A stretch of 64,000 nt of DNA, taken from positions 1 to 64,000 of the forward strand of contig JAAETH010000426.1 of NCBI GenBank assembly GCA_024228575.1. The letters are read 5' to 3'. The notes below the pieces were generated by a model. It was not told the DNA's origin. It saw nothing but the letters and a program-made list of their open reading frames with translations, and made no database searches. Source of the DNA: Actinomycetes bacterium. Lineage in GTDB: Bacteria; Actinomycetota; Acidimicrobiia; Acidimicrobiales; Poriferisodalaceae. This document shows positions 17,347 to 26,046 of this stretch, piece after piece. How positions within the stretch are numbered: the first letter of the stretch is position 1; each line of letters opens with the position of its first letter. Position numbers and translations under genes: made by a program.

Positions 17347-18180
17347 GTGGCACTCCCAGACTTCATAATCATCGGCGCCCAGAAGAGCGGGACCTCGTGG
17401 CTCGGTTCGTGCCTGCGCCAGCGCGATGACGTCTTCGTTCACCGGGGTGAGATTCACTACTTCAACGACGACCGGAACTACAACCGAGGACCCGGGTGGT
17501 ACGAAACCCACTTCTCCGAGGCCCGAGATGATGTGCTGGTCGGCGAGAAGACGCCGAACTACTTGCCCAACTGTGTCTCGGTCGGCCAACCGGAGCGCAT
17601 CAAGGATCTTCTTCCCGACGTCAAGCTCGTGGCCATCGTACGCGACCCGGTCGAGCGTGCCATCTCGTCCTATCGCCATCTTCGCCAGCGCGGTCGCGTG
17701 TCGGCCCGAATGTCCATCGACTCAGCTCTCCATCAGATGATGAATGACGGGCACTGGGCGATCGGCTTCGGCTACTACTACCGGCATGTGCTCGACTACC
17801 ACCGGGTGTTCGATCCACAGCGGTTGCTGGTGCTCGGATACGAGGCCGATATCACCCAAGCGCCGGATGCAGCTCTGGCGTCGGTCGAAGCTCACCTCGG
17901 CCTCGACCCTGGATTCGACTACAAGAACCTGGATCGCAAGGTGAACGTTTCCTCCTACTCGCGAGCGCTGCTCCTCGCCAACCGCTGCCTCAAGAGTCCA
18001 CGATTTCGCGATCTCGCCACGCGAGCCGATCGAGCGCTCAAGCTTCCCGCCCTGGACGATCGTCCTTCCCGGGCGACCGTAGACCGCCTCGCCGCTCTGT
18101 ACGAAACGGAGAACGAACGGTTGTTCGACCTCATAGGCAAACGCTTCGAGTGGACTACGGCCTCGGGCTCCAGCACATGA
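17347..18180 (+). CDS. Sulfotransferase domain protein
   Basis: A 277-residue protein with GTG start at 17347 preceded by AAGGAA. The PAPS 5'-phosphosulfate loop is IIGAQKSGTSWLGS (residues 8-21, Lys13). The 3'-phosphate motif is AIVRDPVERAISSYRHL, with conserved Arg and Ser. A GEKTPNYL segment also matches the heparan/GlcNAc-type Sulfotransfer family. Its stop overlaps the next glycosyltransferase start by ATGA, linking sulfation to glycan assembly. It is the third sulfotransferase in 8 kb. Confidence 0.9.
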   Translation: MALPDFIIIGAQKSGTSWLGSCLRQRDDVFVHRGEIHYFNDDRNYNRGPGWYETHFSEARDDVLVGEKTPNYLPNCVSVGQPERIKDLLPDVKLVAIVRDPVERAISSYRHLRQRGRVSARMSIDSALHQMMNDGHWAIGFGYYYRHVLDYHRVFDPQRLLVLGYEADITQAPDAALASVEAHLGLDPGFDYKNLDRKVNVSSYSRALLLANRCLKSPRFRDLATRADRALKLPALDDRPSRATVDRLAALYETENERLFDLIGKRFEWTTASGSST

Positions 18181-19316
18181 GAAGAGTTGTCGTCGTAACC
18201 GCTTCCAAGGTGGTCTACGGGGCAGAACTCCTGATGTTGAGCAACGTCGCACCGCTCGCCCAGCGCGGATACGCGGTCGCCTTCATCGGACCCGACCGAG
18301 CAGAACTCGCATCCGAGGCCGACGGACTCGGTGCGCCGTTCACTGCGATCACCCTGTCGCAACATCACGGGTTGCGTAACTCCGACGGCGAGGGTCGACC
18401 GTCTCCGCTGGCACTGATTCGCGAGATGGTCACCACATTGAGCAATGCCTGGACGATCCGTCGCGAGTTGCCGTCCGACTCGATCGTCCACTCGAACTCG
18501 GGCGCCCTGCACCTTTCCACCGCACTGGCTGCGCGATCGCGACGCTTGCCCGTTGTTGTACACCTACACGACCTGGTCAGGCCGGGAATGGGCCGACGAC
18601 TCCTCGGATTGATAGTCGGGCTCGCGACCACTTCGATCGCCATCAGCGAGGCGGTGGCAGCGTGTGTACCCGACAAGCAGCGCTCGAAGGTGCATCTGGT
18701 GGGGAACGGCATCGACGTGGCGACAGACGTGCCGGTCGAGGACCTTCGCGCGGAACTAGGTCTCGACCCGGCGGCAGTACTGGTGGCCTATGTGGCGCGA
18801 TTCCATCCGAACAAACGTCAACGGCTCCTCGTGGAGGCTTGGTCCGCCGTCGTAGCCGCCCACCCGCACGCCCACCTCGTGTTGGTTGGAGGGCCCGACC
18901 CCGTCTACGCCGAATACTTCGACGAGGTGAGGCAGTTCGCCACCGGAATCGATTCGATCTCGTTTCTCGGCAGACGTGAAGACGTCGGGTCGATCCTCGC
19001 CAACACCGCCATCCTCGTTCATCCGGCAAAGGCCGAGCCCTTTGGCCTGACCGTCGTCGAGGCCATGGCTGCAGGTTGTGCAGTGCTCGTCTCGCGAAGC
19101 GGTGGCGCAATCGAGGTCATCGAAGACGGTGTCTCGGGCCTCACGTTCGAACCAGGTAATGCCGAAGATCTGGTGGATCGCCTGTCGGACCTTCTGGGCG
19201 ACGATGGTCGGCGCTCGGCTCTTGCCGACGCAGGCCGCTGTCGCGCTCTCAGCCACTACACCCTCGACCAACACGTCGACGATCTCGCTGCTGTCTACCA
19301 AAGCCTGCCGGGCTGA
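18177..19316 (+). CDS. Glycosyltransferase family 4
   Basis: A 379-residue GT-B enzyme starting at the ATG that overlaps the sulfotransferase stop. The N-terminal domain has SKVVYGAELLMLSNVAPL and VVVHLHDLVRPGMGRR. The C-terminal domain has YVARFHPNKRQRLLVEAW and the donor-binding E-x7-E region EPFGLTVVEAMAAGCAVLVS. Last gene of a two-gene operon, followed by a strong hairpin. Donor and acceptor unknown. Confidence 0.9.
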   Translation: MRRVVVVTASKVVYGAELLMLSNVAPLAQRGYAVAFIGPDRAELASEADGLGAPFTAITLSQHHGLRNSDGEGRPSPLALIREMVTTLSNAWTIRRELPSDSIVHSNSGALHLSTALAARSRRLPVVVHLHDLVRPGMGRRLLGLIVGLATTSIAISEAVAACVPDKQRSKVHLVGNGIDVATDVPVEDLRAELGLDPAAVLVAYVARFHPNKRQRLLVEAWSAVVAAHPHAHLVLVGGPDPVYAEYFDEVRQFATGIDSISFLGRREDVGSILANTAILVHPAKAEPFGLTVVEAMAAGCAVLVSRSGGAIEVIEDGVSGLTFEPGNAEDLVDRLSDLLGDDGRRSALADAGRCRALSHYTLDQHVDDLAAVYQSLPG

Positions 19317-19323
19317 ACCCGAA

Positions 19324-19348
19324 GAGCCCACCGCCTTGCGGTGGGCTC
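19324..19348 (+). terminator. Strong hairpin after the glycosyltransferase gene
   Basis: The arms GAGCCCACCGC and GCGGTGGGCTC are perfect 11-bp complements around a CTT loop, 8 bp past the stop at 19316. The T-run is weak, as is common in actinobacteria. It sits between convergent genes and could serve both strands. Confidence 0.75.
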
Positions 19349-19372
19349 ACTTCAGACTGGTATTCCACCCGA

Positions 19373-19394
19373 CCCGGCCAAACGGTTGGCCGGG
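19373..19394 (-). terminator. Second hairpin between convergent genes
   Basis: CCCGGCCAA (19373-19381) pairs with TTGGCCGGG (19386-19394) across ACGG. It lies 7 bp beyond the stop of the minus-strand gene ending at 19401, so it probably ends that transcript. No T-run. Confidence 0.6.
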
Positions 19395-19400
19395 CAGACT

Positions 19401-19796
19401 TCAGTCGTCTTCGTTCTTGCGGCGGCTGGCCGCCATGAGGAGAGCACCGGCACCAACGGCCGCGCTACCGATGACTGCGAGAGACAGAGCATCGCCTCCG
19501 GTGAAAGCAAGCTCACCTTCGTCGACCTGTCCGAGATCGTCGTCTGCGCCGGTCGTGCCACCGTTGTTGGTTGGCCCATCGGTATCTGTGCCGGCATCGG
19601 TATCTGTGCCGGTATCTGTGTCTGTATCGGTGTCGGCGTCGGTGTCGCCGGGGTTGTCGACGATCGTGCCGGTGTTGTTGCCGCCGCCGTCGCTGTATGT
19701 CTGTGCGCCCGCCGGTGCCGCAACCATCAGCATTGCGACAAACGCCGCACTGACAATAAGGCCCAGCCGCTTGACTGATGTTCGTGTCGTTGCCAT
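19401..19796 (-). CDS. Secreted LAFTG-anchored Asp/Thr-rich surface protein
   Basis: A 131-residue protein. A signal peptide spans residues 1-31 (ends AGAQ). Residues 50-75 are a DT-repeat tract (DTDTDTDTGTDTD). The C-terminus has a sorting signal LAFTG (96-100), a hydrophobic helix and a basic tail ASRRKNEDD. LAxTG is typical of class E sortase substrates in actinobacteria, so the mature protein is probably linked to peptidoglycan. The ATG at 19796 lies exactly where transcription should begin from the promoter at 19804-19832, so the mRNA may be leaderless. The acidic repeat could bind Ca2+; this is inference. Confidence 0.82.
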   Translation of the reverse strand: MATTRTSVKRLGLIVSAAFVAMLMVAAPAGAQTYSDGGGNNTGTIVDNPGDTDADTDTDTDTGTDTDAGTDTDGPTNNGGTTGADDDLGQVDEGELAFTGGDALSLAVIGSAAVGAGALLMAASRRKNEDD

Positions 19797-19803
19797 GAGC
19801 ATT

Positions 19804-19832
19804 ATCCTAATACCAGCCTTTTGACCTGTCAA
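19804..19832 (-). promoter_or_regulatory. Consensus sigma70-type promoter
   Basis: On the minus strand TTGACA (19832-19827) is followed by a 17-bp spacer and TAGGAT (19809-19804). Only 7 nt separate the -10 from the ATG at 19796, so the predicted transcript starts at or beside the A of the start codon. This is the clearest promoter in the window. Confidence 0.75.
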
Positions 19833-19840
19833 CACTCTCC

Positions 19841-19855
19841 GTGAGGATTCCTCAC
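19841..19855. promoter_or_regulatory. Inverted repeat GTGAGG-ATT-CCTCAC upstream of the LAFTG gene
   Basis: Perfect 6-bp arms with a 3-nt centre, 8 bp upstream of the -35 box at 19827-19832. It could be an operator or a weak hairpin after the phosphatase gene that ends at 19901. No T-run. Confidence 0.4.
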
Positions 19856-19900
19856 ACTGCGTGATGCTGCGATGGTTGCTTGTTTCCCCTGATTATCGCC

Positions 19901-20455
19901 TCACGGGTATAACGCCACCAGAGTCTTTTGGATTTCAGTCTCGATTTCGGCTGCAGCCTGTTTATAGGCGCGTTTGCGTCGCCCATACGGATCGGCGATG
20001 TCGTCTCCGCTCCCGCCAGAACCCAGTTGAGACGACATCCTCCCCTCCCCGATCATCGAGATGTAGCCGGCTACCTCCTGCCCCGGATGCCTCGGGCCGG
20101 CGATCGACAATCGTTTGCCGAACTCACGCAACGTGAAGATTCGTGGAATCGACTCCATGTCGAGAAGTGCAGCCTCGCGCGCGTGCCGGCCAGTCATCGT
20201 CAGAATCAGGTCTGCGCTGCCGACCAACTCCTGTGTAATGGATCGACTGCGGTGAGCCCGCGCGTCGAGGCCGCGCTCGTCGAGAACCGAGAGTGTGTGC
20301 GGCGGTGGTGGTTGCTCGGGTGCTGCAAGGCCCGCCGAGCGAGCGACGAGCGGCAGACCTCGATCGCGAGCCGCACCGTTCAGCATGTACTCGGCCATGG
20401 TGCTACGACAGATATTGCCCGTGCACATGAAGAGCACACGCAGTTTGGCGTCCAT
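19901..20455 (-). CDS. Low-molecular-weight protein-tyrosine phosphatase
   Basis: A 184-residue cytoplasmic protein with the LMW-PTP active-site loop MCTGNICRSTMAE (CX5R, nucleophile Cys, residues 10-22) near the N-terminus and the general-acid motif DDIADPYGR near residue 155. Family members dephosphorylate protein tyrosine, often bacterial tyrosine kinases controlling polysaccharide export, although some are arsenate reductases. It lies 23 bp after prmC, where many actinobacteria carry sua5/tsaC, and borders the polysaccharide region. Confidence 0.88.
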   Translation of the reverse strand: MDAKLRVLFMCTGNICRSTMAEYMLNGAARDRGLPLVARSAGLAAPEQPPPPHTLSVLDERGLDARAHRSRSITQELVGSADLILTMTGRHAREAALLDMESIPRIFTLREFGKRLSIAGPRHPGQEVAGYISMIGEGRMSSQLGSGGSGDDIADPYGRRKRAYKQAAAEIETEIQKTLVALYP

Positions 20456-20478
20456 CTACATGAGTCTAGAAGACTCGA

Positions 20479-21387
20479 TCACGGTGCGACCGCCACAATT
20501 ATCCGATCCTTGCCGGCGAGATCCTTGACCACCTCGATGGAATCAAACCCCCGCTCGATGGCCGCTGCCGCTATCGACTCGACCTGGCTGGGATCCATCT
20601 CGAGCATCAGATATCCACCACGCACCAGCCAGCGGGGTGCACCAAAAACAATCGACAGCAGGTCCTCGGTGCCGGCATCGCCCGCGATCAAGGCATTGGA
20701 TGGCTCGTGATCGGCGACCGAGGGATCGAGCTGATCGTCTGTCGCGATGTAGGGAGGGTTCGACACGATCGCGTCCACCGCACCCACCAATTCGCCAGGA
20801 AGGGCACCGAACCAATCACCCTCGACGATCACCACGCGTGAACCGGGACGACCGAGACCGGCGAGATTTGCCCTCGCGACCCGGACAGCTTCGGAATCGT
20901 GATCGGTCAGCCAGACGTTGGCGGTTGGGTGTTCGAAGGCTACCGAAAGCCCGATGGCACCACTTCCGGTTCCCAAGTCGACCACGTTCGGGCCGGTGTG
21001 ATCCGCCAGCAGATCGATGGCCACCCCCGCCAGGACCTCGGTTTCGGGTCTCGGAATCAGCACCCTGTGATCGACCATCAGATCGAGCGTCCGGAACTGC
21101 CAGTGTCCGAGCACGTATTGAATCGGAACACCCTCTAGGCGCCGCTCGATCATGGTGTCGAACCTGGTGATACCCCTGACGGTCACGAGTTCGCGCTGCC
21201 TCGCGTGCAGGTCTCCTGGGTCAAATCCTGCCGCTTCTTCGACCAACCACCTGGACTCGAGATGTGGATCGCCGACCCCCGCTTCGGATAGCCGGCGAAG
21301 CGCCTCGGCAGCAAGCGACCGCCATTCGACGATTCCGTCAAGACCTGGGTCGGTCTGTGCCTCATCGCTCGGTTGCATGTCAATCAC
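20479..21387 (-). CDS. prmC: Release factor glutamine methyltransferase PrmC
   Basis: A 302-residue SAM-dependent enzyme that methylates the Gln of the GGQ motif in RF1/RF2. SAM motif DLGTGSGAIGL (137-147); catalytic NPPY (210-213) in VSNPPYIA. The GTG at 21387 overlaps the prfA stop (TAGTG), giving translational coupling with its substrate gene; an ATG at 21378 is an alternative start. Confidence 0.95.
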   Translation of the reverse strand: MIDMQPSDEAQTDPGLDGIVEWRSLAAEALRRLSEAGVGDPHLESRWLVEEAAGFDPGDLHARQRELVTVRGITRFDTMIERRLEGVPIQYVLGHWQFRTLDLMVDHRVLIPRPETEVLAGVAIDLLADHTGPNVVDLGTGSGAIGLSVAFEHPTANVWLTDHDSEAVRVARANLAGLGRPGSRVVIVEGDWFGALPGELVGAVDAIVSNPPYIATDDQLDPSVADHEPSNALIAGDAGTEDLLSIVFGAPRWLVRGGYLMLEMDPSQVESIAAAAIERGFDSIEVVKDLAGKDRIIVAVAP

Positions 21388-22444
21388 TAGAGCTGAGTTG
21401 ACGTTGCCGCTCGTCGTACAACAGTGCCTCGACCACTTCTTCGAGTTCGCCGGAGAGCACCTTGTCGAGCTTGTAGAGGGTCAAACCTATGCGATGATCG
21501 GTGACCCGATTCTCCTTGAAGTTGTAGGTCCGAATCTTCTCGCTGCGCCCTCCGCCGCCGACCTGATCACGCCGTGCAGCCGAAAGTTCGGCGGCCTGCG
21601 CGTCTTGTTGGGCCTTGAGCAGACGCGATCGCAACACCCGCAGCGCCTTGTCCTTGTTCTGAAGCTGGCTCTTCTCGTCTTGCATCGACACCACGAGCCC
21701 TGTGGGTTTGTGGGTTATCCGAACAGCCGAATCGGTCGTGTTGACGGACTGGCCTCCCGGGCCCGACGCCCTGAACACGTCTATGTCGAGGTCGTTTGTG
21801 TCGATCTGGATCTCCACCTCGTCGGCCTCGGGCAACACCGAGACCGTGGCAGACGAGGTGTGAACCCGCCCCTGTGACTCGGTGACCGGTACCCGCTGAA
21901 CGCGATGGGGACCGCCCTCGTGTTTGAGACGCGACCACGCTGCATCACCTCTGACAACAGCGGTCACGTCGCTGAAGCCGCCAAGATCGGATGGGTCCGC
22001 GTTCATGATCTCGAACTTCCAACCCTTCCCAGCTGCATAGTTGCGATACATCTCGAACAGGTCACGAGCAAACAGGTTCGCCTCCTCGCCACCCTCGGCC
22101 CCGCGAATCTCGAGAATGACGTTCTTGCCCGCATTCGGATCCTTTGGCAGCAATAGGAAACGAAACTGCCCCTCCAGACCGGCGACCTCGGAATCGGAAA
22201 GCTCGGCCATTTCTGTCAGCTCTGCCTTCTCATCGCCGGAGGCCTCGGCGAGCATCTCGCGCGCCGTAGCGGCGTCCTCGCCCGCAGCGCGCCATCGGCG
22301 ACCGACCTCGACGATCTCGCTCAGCTCGGAGTGTCGCCGGCCGACCTCTGCGAAGCGGATCCGGTCGGTGACGATGCCGGGGTCACCGAGCTGGGCTTCG
22401 ACCACGGTGAGTTCGTCTTCGAGTTGAACCAGTCGGTCGAGCAC
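21380..22444 (-). CDS. prfA: Peptide chain release factor 1
   Basis: A 354-residue RF1 recognising UAA/UAG. The stop-codon-reading tripeptide is Pro-Val-Thr (186-188, usual PxT) in QRVPVTESQGRVHTS. The peptidyl-hydrolysis motif GGQ is at 230-232 in ASGPGGQSVNTTD. A GTG start at 22444 lies 12 nt after the stop of the upstream conserved gene. The length is standard. Confidence 0.97.
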   Translation of the reverse strand: MLDRLVQLEDELTVVEAQLGDPGIVTDRIRFAEVGRRHSELSEIVEVGRRWRAAGEDAATAREMLAEASGDEKAELTEMAELSDSEVAGLEGQFRFLLLPKDPNAGKNVILEIRGAEGGEEANLFARDLFEMYRNYAAGKGWKFEIMNADPSDLGGFSDVTAVVRGDAAWSRLKHEGGPHRVQRVPVTESQGRVHTSSATVSVLPEADEVEIQIDTNDLDIDVFRASGPGGQSVNTTDSAVRITHKPTGLVVSMQDEKSQLQNKDKALRVLRSRLLKAQQDAQAAELSAARRDQVGGGGRSEKIRTYNFKENRVTDHRIGLTLYKLDKVLSGELEEVVEALLYDERQRQLSSSD

Positions 22445-22455
22445 GGAGGCCGAGG

Positions 22456-23445
22456 CTACAACCCGAACCAGTCGTTGGGCACTGTCGCCAGCTCGGCTCC
22501 GTCGCGAACCGAGCCGACCAACCCCCTGGTGAAACCAACAGCGTCGCGCTCGGGGACGACGATGACCAGGCCTCCAGAAGGTGCAAGGTGCAGACGAGCA
22601 TCAGCCGCGAACGGGACCAGCTCGAGATCGACCCCGCACGAGATCACAACAACAGCTTCGGCCCCGCCGCGTGCTCCGAGGGCAACGGCCGGCGCAGGAT
22701 CGGACAGGTTCACTCTGGCAGCCGGAGGTGGCGCTGCCGCCAACCAATCGAAGCCGACAAGCGACGGCTCGTCGATCAACATGCTGCGCAACCAGCGCTC
22801 GCGGCTGAGCCTGTTGAACGGATGCGGATCCGCTCCCCTGGTCCGGTGTGGGGCTACCGCTTCCACGACCTGGGCCAGAACCGACTGGGCCGGTTGCTCG
22901 GGGTGGATCAGCTCGTTCATGATTCGATCGTCGGTGCTGACACCGACCAGCAGTCGAGGCCCGCCTTCGTCGACGACAACTCTGGCGACCTCGAGTCCTC
23001 TGACCTCGCCGACGACGACGCCGTGTTCGACCACTGCGGTGGCTCCAGCCGCCTCGATCGAAGGGACGAATGCCAGTGCCACATCCGGTGGAGGGACCGG
23101 GTCGCCCACCGGCTCGGCCTCGGCTTCCGACAAGGACGTTCCGTCTATCTGCCACACCGACGTGGGCGCCTCGAAGGGGCCACAGCGACGGGCGACAAGA
23201 CCAGCACCTTGTTGACACAGAATGTCGATCTGGGAAGCCCCGTGTTTCCTCGCCACGCCGAAGGCGCGGCCGACCGCTCGGTCGGGTCTCGACTCGACGA
23301 GAGCGACAACATGTCCGTCGCAGTACCCGACCGCGCCGGTGTCAGAACCGATCGTGTCGTCGAGTTCCAAGCCCAGATTTGCACGCGCCAAAAAGACCAG
23401 TTTGGCCGAGTGAAGCCGAGACCTCTGCCCTGGATCGAGCGCCAT
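22456..23445 (-). CDS. Conserved protein of unknown function between rpmE2 and prfA
   Basis: A 329-residue protein, Ala/Val/Asp-rich, with no signal peptide or membrane segment. The N-terminal third has SAKLVFLARANLGLELDD and an acyltransferase-like alternation of strands (GHVVALVESRPDRAVGRAFGV), which might be a GNAT-like remnant; I cannot support that further. The second half has ARVVVDEGGPRLLVGVSTDD and PSGGLVIVVPERDAVGF. Located inside a translation-gene cluster (rpmE2, prfA, prmC) with 13- and 11-nt spacings, so it is co-transcribed. Function unknown. Confidence 0.8.
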   Translation of the reverse strand: MALDPGQRSRLHSAKLVFLARANLGLELDDTIGSDTGAVGYCDGHVVALVESRPDRAVGRAFGVARKHGASQIDILCQQGAGLVARRCGPFEAPTSVWQIDGTSLSEAEAEPVGDPVPPPDVALAFVPSIEAAGATAVVEHGVVVGEVRGLEVARVVVDEGGPRLLVGVSTDDRIMNELIHPEQPAQSVLAQVVEAVAPHRTRGADPHPFNRLSRERWLRSMLIDEPSLVGFDWLAAAPPPAARVNLSDPAPAVALGARGGAEAVVVISCGVDLELVPFAADARLHLAPSGGLVIVVPERDAVGFTRGLVGSVRDGAELATVPNDWFGL

Positions 23446-23458
23446 CAGGCGCTAGCGA

Positions 23459-23716
23459 CTACTTGGACTTACGACGAGAGCCGTAGCGCTTCTCGAAACG
23501 CTCGACGCGACCGGCAGTATCGACGATCTTCATCTGGCCGGTGTAGAACGGATGACTGGCGCTGGTCAGCTCGGCTTTGGCGAGCGGATACTCGTTGCCG
23601 TCTTCCCAGACCACGGTCTCGCGCGTATTCACTGTCGACTTGGTGAGGAACGAGAAATCGGTTGACGTGTCCTGGAACACGACTGGCCGATACTCGGGAT
23701 GGATTCCGTCCTTCAT
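23459..23716 (-). CDS. rpmE2: 50S ribosomal protein L31, type B
   Basis: An 85-residue L31. It opens [16 protein letters not shown] and lacks the CxxC zinc motifs of type A, so it is the zinc-independent type B form. It contains the family signature [21 protein letters not shown]. In many actinobacteria the rho-prfA locus carries the type A gene; here the B form sits in that place. I see no Zur-like box in the 121 bp upstream. Confidence 0.95.
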   Translation of the reverse strand: MKDGIHPEYRPVVFQDTSTDFSFLTKSTVNTRETVVWEDGNEYPLAKAELTSASHPFYTGQMKIVDTAGRVERFEKRYGSRRKSK

Positions 23717-23837
23717 GGGTCAACTTTCCTGGTAGGTCCGACCGCCGCCCTCTGGGCCGACCGACGATGTTATCAATTGTGTCCCCCAGCCGTCGCTCAG
23801 GCGAGGCGCCGATCTCAGCCCGGGGTTTGGTATCAGG

Positions 23838-25832
23838 TCAGAGACTGGGCGCTTTGGCGATCTCGGCGAGGAATTCGTCATTGTTGCGGAAGGTCTTCAG
23901 ACGGTCGACCAGAAGCTCGAGACCGGCACCGGATCTGCCATCGCCATCGCCCCCCGCCAAGCCCGAAAGGACTCGGCGCAGTTTCCAGACCTGCTGGAGT
24001 TGCTTGCGTTCGAACAAGAGCTCCTCGTGACGGGTGCTCGAAGCATCGACATCGATAGCCGGATAGATGCGGCGCTCGGCGAGGCGCCGATCGAGACGCA
24101 GCTCCATGTTGCCCGTTCCCTTGAACTCCTCGAAGATGACCTCGTCCATCTTCGAACCGGTCTCGATGAGGGCGGTGGCGAGGATCGTGAGCGAACCACC
24201 TTCCTCGATATTTCGGGCCGCACCGAAGAACTTCTTCGGCGGATAGAGGGCACCGGTATCGATACCGCCCGACATGATGCGGCCAGTGGCCGGGGCAGCC
24301 AGGTTGTAGGCCCTGGCTAGGCGAGTGATGCCATCGAGAATGATGACAACGTCCTTGCCATCCTCGACCATACGTTTGGCCCGTTCGATGGTCACCTCGG
24401 CGACCTGGGTGTGCTCGTCGGACGGCCTGTCAAATGTCGACGCGACAACCAACCCTTTCACGGACCGACGCATGTCTGTGACTTCCTCGGGCCGTTCGTC
24501 GATGAGCAGGACGATGAGCTCGACCTCTGGGTTGTTGGCCTCGATCGACTGGGCAATCTGCTTCATGACGGTTGTTTTGCCCGCCTTCGGCGGCGAGACG
24601 ATGAGCCCTCGCTGACCCTTGCCGATCGGTGACACCAGATCGATGATGCGAGCGCTCATGTTGCCGGGATCGGTGGGTGTTTCGAGCCGGAGCCTCGCGT
24701 CGGGGAACAACGGCGTCAGATCCTCGAAGCGAGGACGCTTCTTGGCTTCCTCGGGATCGATGCCGTTGACAGTGTCGATCTTGAGCAGAGCCGGGTTCTT
24801 CTCGCTGCGGTTTGCAGGCCGGCTCGTGCCGGCGATCGTGTCGCCCTTGCGCAGACCATGCTGGCGAACGAGCTTGGCCGGCAGATAGCAGTCCTCCTTG
24901 GACGGAAGGAAGCCTCGCGTGCGAAGGAACCCGTAGCCTTCGTCGCGCAGATCGACAACACCCTCGACAGGGACAGGCTCGCCGGTGAAGGGTTCCTCGC
25001 GCTCGCGATCGCGACCCCTGCGCCGACGCCGACGTTTGTTGCCCGACTCTGACTGCTCGCCGTTGTCGCCACCGTTCCTCTGATCGTTCTTGTCTTGACC
25101 AGAGCCCCCGCCCTTGGCATCGCCACCCTGCTTTGCATCACCACTCTGCTTCGCATCGCCACCCTGCTTGGCATCACCACCGGACTTGGTATCACCAGAG
25201 GGTTTACCGCCCTTCGGGTTGGCCTTGGCGGAGTCGGCACGCTGTTCCCCAGACTCGCCCTTGGCGTCGTCTGTGGTCGATTTGGCCTTCCTCGCTTTTG
25301 CCTCACCTGATTTGGGCTTCGTCTCGGACCCGGCGACCTTCGACGGCGCTTCGGTCTGGGGATCGGAACCCTCGGACTTGGTGGCCGAACGAACACGACG
25401 GCGTGTACCGGTCGATTCACCCGCCTCACCCGGCGAATCGGATCCGCCGGAGCCGTTGCTCGAAGAAGCACCATCGGACTCCATGGCGAGCTCCCACTCG
25501 GCCTTCGGTTCCTCGTCTGGACCATCGACGTCTGGCGCGCGCACCTCGGGTTCTGGCACAGGCGGGGTCGAGTCGGTGATGACATCCAGGTCGTCTGAGT
25601 CGAACAGATTCCCCGCGCTGCGCACCCTTGTGCGCGCCCGAGGTTTCGCCGGAGCCTCAACCGCTGCCTCCACGTCTCCACCACCAGCGGCAGTGAGTAT
25701 GGCGTCGACGATGTCGGCCTTCTTGGCACGAGACGAAACGGTGGCACCGATGGCGCCTGCGATCTGCTGAAGCTCATCGCGAGCTTTGCGCTCGAGCACA
25801 CTCCGGTCGAGTGTTTCGGGCTGAGTGCTCAT
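23838..25832 (-). CDS. rho: Transcription termination factor Rho with long disordered insert
   Basis: A 664-residue protein from the ATG at 25832 (GGAGAG 7 nt upstream). The Rho_N domain spans residues about 8-48 ([15 protein letters not shown]). Residues about 60-290 are a low-complexity basic/acidic region with [14 protein letters not shown] repeats and an [12 protein letters not shown] patch, as in actinobacterial Rho. The cold-shock-like RNA-binding domain follows ([19 protein letters not shown]). The ATPase has Walker [14 protein letters not shown] (about residue 414), Walker [16 protein letters not shown] and the Q/R-loop region [19 protein letters not shown]. The hexamer terminates transcription using ATP hydrolysis. 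Confidence 0.97.
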   Translation of the reverse strand: MSTQPETLDRSVLERKARDELQQIAGAIGATVSSRAKKADIVDAILTAAGGGDVEAAVEAPAKPRARTRVRSAGNLFDSDDLDVITDSTPPVPEPEVRAPDVDGPDEEPKAEWELAMESDGASSSNGSGGSDSPGEAGESTGTRRRVRSATKSEGSDPQTEAPSKVAGSETKPKSGEAKARKAKSTTDDAKGESGEQRADSAKANPKGGKPSGDTKSGGDAKQGGDAKQSGDAKQGGDAKGGGSGQDKNDQRNGGDNGEQSESGNKRRRRRRGRDREREEPFTGEPVPVEGVVDLRDEGYGFLRTRGFLPSKEDCYLPAKLVRQHGLRKGDTIAGTSRPANRSEKNPALLKIDTVNGIDPEEAKKRPRFEDLTPLFPDARLRLETPTDPGNMSARIIDLVSPIGKGQRGLIVSPPKAGKTTVMKQIAQSIEANNPEVELIVLLIDERPEEVTDMRRSVKGLVVASTFDRPSDEHTQVAEVTIERAKRMVEDGKDVVIILDGITRLARAYNLAAPATGRIMSGGIDTGALYPPKKFFGAARNIEEGGSLTILATALIETGSKMDEVIFEEFKGTGNMELRLDRRLAERRIYPAIDVDASSTRHEELLFERKQLQQVWKLRRVLSGLAGGDGDGRSGAGLELLVDRLKTFRNNDEFLAEIAKAPSL

Positions 25833-26046
25833 TAAGCATCTCTCCGAGTAGTGGAGTAAACGAATGGCCTCGGACGCCAGGACGCGATTGTTGAGTTCCT
25901 CATGGGTGACCGGCGCAAATCCGAATGAATTCAGGGGCCGGACGCCGGGATTGAACTCAACCGGCGGTGGCTTGAGACCACGACGAAATGTATCGCCATG
26001 ATTCCCAGTCGACAACCTCGAACCACAAAGAAGGTATTCGCCCTCA
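25833..26046 (-). promoter_or_regulatory. rho leader region
   Basis: 214 bp between thrC and rho. In-frame codons extend upstream of the rho ATG as far as a TTG at 26015 without a stop, but the composition is unlike Rho_N and the ATG at 25832 has a good ribosome site. Long rho leaders are often autoregulatory in bacteria; no specific structure is evident. thrB, which lies here in many actinobacteria, is absent. Confidence 0.45.

Noticed and set aside
25920-26010. A possible tRNA in the rho leader (GGGATTGAAC resembles a T loop)
   Set aside because: No acceptor stem or anticodon arm can be drawn around it.
25833-26015. Extended Rho start at the TTG 26015
   Set aside because: The ATG at 25832 has a good ribosome site and begins directly at the Rho_N domain; the extension shows no Rho similarity.
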